From: Episyrphus balteatus | Lineage: Eukaryota > Arthropoda > Insecta > Diptera > Syrphidae | Length of the DNA: 64,000 bases | Direction of reading: 5' to 3' | Assembly (NCBI RefSeq): GCF_945859705.1 | Contig: NC_079136.1 | Span: 126,887,027-126,951,026, forward strand | Shown here: positions 61,250 through 64,000 of the stretch, piece by piece | How the letters are laid out: each line of letters opens with the position of its first letter | Numbering within the stretch: the stretch's first letter is position 1 | Notes under the pieces: generated by a model | Databases searched by the model: none | Told to the model about the DNA's origin: nothing | The model's input: the letters and a program-made list of their open reading frames with translations, nothing else | Position numbers and translations under genes: made by a program

Positions 61250-62215
61250 GCATAAGGAAATTGATATGAAATGATAAGCGATAAGTGATAATGAAAAAGT
61301 GATGAATTTTTTACATTTGACCTATTTCACCAGCAATTCAATCAAAACTCAAATTAAAGTCTTTTGAATTCTTTGTTGGTGCAGCAAATTTTTCTGATAA
61401 GTTGCTGAATTCTAATAAGAATGATAAATAAGTGATAATGATAAGTATTGAATTTTTGAACTAAGATCGATTGCACAAGGAATTCAATCGAAACTTAGAT
61501 TAAGGCGTCTTTTAAATTTTATGTTTGTACAGCAAAAATGTTTCAATATATTTGATAAGTTGCTGAATTCTAATTAAAAACGATAAGTGATAATGAAAAG
61601 TGATTAATTTTTGATTTAAGACCTATATCACTAGAAATTCAATCTAAACTCAAATAAATATTCCTTAAATCTTTTGTTGGTGCAGCAAAAATGTTTTAAT
61701 AATTTTGATAAGTTGCTGAATTCTAATAAAAACGATAAGTGATAATGAAAAGTAATGAATTTTTAATTTAAGACCTATATTACCAGAAATTCAATCTAAA
61801 CTCAAATAATTATTCCTTAAATCTTTTGTTGGTGCAGTAAAAATGTTTCAATATTTTTGATAAGTTGCTGAATTCTAATAAAAACGATAAGTGATAATGA
61901 AAAGTAATGAATTTTTAATTTAAGACCTATATTACCAGAAATTCAATCTAAACTCCAATAATTAATCCTTAAATCTTTTGTTGGTGCAGTAAAAATGTTT
62001 CAATATTTTTGATAAGTTGCTGAATTCTAATAAAAACGATAAGTGATAATGAAAAGTGATGAATTTTTAATTTAAGACCCATATTACCAGAAATTCAATC
62101 TAAACTCAAATAATTATTCCTTAAATCTTAAAGTAAAAATGTTTCAATATTTTTGATAAGTTGCTGAATTGTAATCAAAACGATGAGTGACAATGATAGG
62201 TGATGAATTTTTGAC
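61250..62215 (-). repeat. Satellite S2, inverted array
   Basis: TGATAAGTTGCTGAATTCTAA followed by AACGATAAGTGATAATGA recurs at about 61394, 61552, 61705, 61856, 62008 and 62155 (period 151-158 bp). Units around 61700-62100 are nearly identical, indicating recent amplification or conversion, whereas the forward array is more diverged. Confidence 0.88.
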
Positions 62216-62454
62216 CTGAGACACACTGCACAACATACTGGGGAAAAAAATGAAAAGGAAACAAAAATTGAGATTTTCTATTCAGGAGGCATGTAAGCGC
62301 CCATTTCTGTTAAATTTGTTGAAACATTATGGAGCAATTTTTCTTGGCGCAAAACCTTGAAAGTTAGTAGAATGGTAGAACTAATTGAGTCTTCAAAGGA
62401 ACAAAAATTAAATTTGAGATTTTTTACTCAGCTCCACGGTTTCTGATTTTCTCT

Positions 62455-62800
62455 TCAACTTGATGTCATTTGGTAGATATCTTTGTCAAAGTCCCTCGAG
62501 CTTCTCAGTTTCTTGGCAAGGTTATGAGCAGTACATCGCTTATAACCAATAAATACAAAATTGGTGACAATATGCAGCCCTGTCTGACTCCAAATTCGTT
62601 TGATAAATCCTTCTCGTGGCACTTGGACCTTCCCTATGTTACTCTTATAATAAATTATGATAATGCGCTTATCAGAGATACCCTTCCTCGGCAATGAAAA
62701 TCAAACAAATTGACTGTTAACATTGTTAAAAGTCTCCTCGAGGTCGGTGAACAGTAGGTCAAGTGGGAATAAGAAGATCTAGCGCGGAATTTAACTTGTT
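62455..62800 (-). pseudogene. Reverse-transcriptase fossil of a non-LTR retrotransposon
   Basis: Minus strand, two frames. First LLFTDLEETFNNVNSQFV at 62704-62763, matching the RT block (L/F)-x-D-(F/L)-x-x-(A/T)-(F/Y)-(D/N)-S-V-(N/D), then a stop. After a frame change GISDKRIIIIYYKS and GKVQVPREGF (block GI(S/P)xKxIxII...Y and the V-x-x-(N/G)...F that precedes the GVRQG motif), a degraded counterpart of GVRQGxxLSPxLF, and FDKDIYQM where functional enzymes have (F/Y)-A-D-D-I. Family knowledge identifies the domain. The stop, frameshift and loss of the ADD residues show it is dead. Same strand as the host gene. The clade cannot be fixed. Confidence 0.8.
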
Positions 62801-62849
62801 CAAGTGTAATATTGTAATCTTTGTAAATGTTAGTTAAATCGATGAATAA

Positions 62850-62854
62850 ATATC

Positions 62855-62882
<28 letters not shown>
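62850..62882 (+). repeat. Poly-A tract (about 29 A)
   Basis: It lies on the plus strand upstream of the minus-strand RT fossil, so it is not that element's tail. Confidence 0.9.
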
Positions 62883-62885
<3 letters not shown>

Positions 62886-64000
62886 TTGCCGAAAACCTTG
62901 TTCTAAACCGAATCATAAGGCTGAACTTAAGAGATTTTGCGCTATATCTTTCACCAAGAATTTTTATAAGCTCTGAACACCTGTGAGATACTTCGATATC
63001 CTACGGTAAATATCGACAAATCTACTCTACTAATTTTTAGACATAAAATTTTACTTTCAAATCCTTGCTCAAGCTCGTGGAATATTCCAATACAACTCAT
63101 TAATTGATTTTATCCTCAATTCCAAATGCTGCCTTACCTCCCCCTCCCCTCTCTCTTCTTCTATTTAACCCCAAAAATTAATATTGTATGATTTTTTTTC
63201 ACCCATTGGCAACACTCTTCACTATAATTTCAATCCGAAAAGCTCTGCACAATGAACGAAGAAAAAGAAGAAAAAGCAACAAAAAAAAAATCAACCAAAA
63301 ATAAAACAAAAACGAAAATCATCGCGCGCCATTTTTCAATTTGTTCAAGTACTTGTAAATGCGGATGTTTTGTTCTTTTCCAAGTGTTGGTACTTTATGT
63401 CTCTGCACTCCCAAGCTTCACTTTAAATATTTTTTTTTTTTCATTTTTTGTTTTACTTTCAAACCTCCTCAAAATTACCCTCCTCACTCATGTGTTTTAT
63501 AGAGGTTAGGGTAAAAGGGGGTTTATGGCCATCTTCGTATCGTATAGCCATAGTCGTACGGTTAGTATGCCATTTTTGTAGTAGAGTGTACAAGTATGCT
63601 GTGTGCATATTACATAACATTTTCCATCATTCTCTCTCCCTCTCTCTCATTCTCTTTGTTCTCTCTCTCTCTCTCGTTCTCTATACCTTTAATTTCTCTT
63701 CGGAAAAAAAGCTTATGAAAGTGCGATAGTGAACGGACCGTTATTAAACACACATCACACCCAACAATAATAGAAGCAAAATAAGTAAACTCTTCTCTAC
63801 GTCTGTGTCCTTCCTCTTGTTCCATTTCAAAAAGGACGAAAAAGGACGAAAAGCAAAACAAACAGTACAAAAAACCAACTCTTTTCTGTTCATTTTTTTT
63901 TTTGTGTTGTTGTTTTTGTTTCTGTGTTGTTTTTGGATTCCTCTGTAGTTTGATGTCCGTTCACTAAACTTACGGTACAATAATGTGTGGTACAGAAAAT
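62883..64000. other. Intron DNA to the window end
   Basis: CT-rich tracts at 63632-63650 and 63660-63676. Low-complexity frames on both strands. No supported exon. Confidence 0.5.

Noticed and set aside
62850..62882. Poly-A tail of the adjacent reverse-transcriptase fossil
   Set aside because: It is on the opposite strand and at the 5' side of the fossil.

Overview
The window looks like a long stretch of intronic DNA from an insect, most likely a fly (Diptera; inference). It is very AT-rich, full of poly-A/poly-T runs and microsatellites, loaded with foldback transposons, hAT-like ends, a tRNA-derived SINE pair and non-LTR retrotransposon fossils, and almost free of coding sequence. There is no sign of bacterial gene organisation.

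The only protein-coding sequence I can support is two small exons on the minus strand, 49478-49559 and 10436-10546. Each has a pyrimidine-rich CAG acceptor and a GTAAGT-type donor. They join in phase 0 and give a continuous 64-residue peptide with the pattern of the extracellular N-terminal region of voltage-gated calcium channel alpha2-delta subunits (CACNA2D family; stj, stol and relatives in Drosophila). The window is therefore read as the end of one intron (49560-64000), an 82-bp exon, a giant intron of about 38.9 kb (10547-49477), a 111-bp exon, and the start of the next intron (1-10435).

Right to left along the gene. Upstream intron (49.6-64 kb): two satellite-like arrays, each present as an inverted pair around ordinary intron DNA. 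One has a TGTCACACCCGTAACG core (54.1-54.7 against 57.1-57.4 kb). The other is a GATA-rich 155-bp unit (58.3-59.3 against 61.3-62.2 kb). A degenerate reverse-transcriptase fragment lies near 62.6 kb.

Giant intron (10.5-49.5 kb): SINE pair at 49.2-49.4; arrays of a ~340-bp repeat at 48.2-49.1 and 37.0-38.3, with single copies at 40.2 and 26.7; an endonuclease fragment at 40.6; minisatellites at 45.4, 41.0, 17.9 and 14.8; a 3.6-kb, CpG-rich satellite of an 11-bp unit at 33.3-37.0; and three foldback elements. These are a near-perfect palindrome at 28262-29694 nested in an older repeat with a recognisable empty site, one with a 9-bp target duplication at 21664-23249, and one at 11157-14640 that carries two further insertions. 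Downstream intron (1-10.4 kb): a second copy of the last foldback family at 5066-6581, plus dispersed repeats.

The exons, intron and transposon boundaries with target duplications are read directly from sequence. Family assignments come from recalled motif patterns, and statements about RNA hairpins, insulators or chromatin are inference. Edges of degenerate repeats are accurate to tens of bases.
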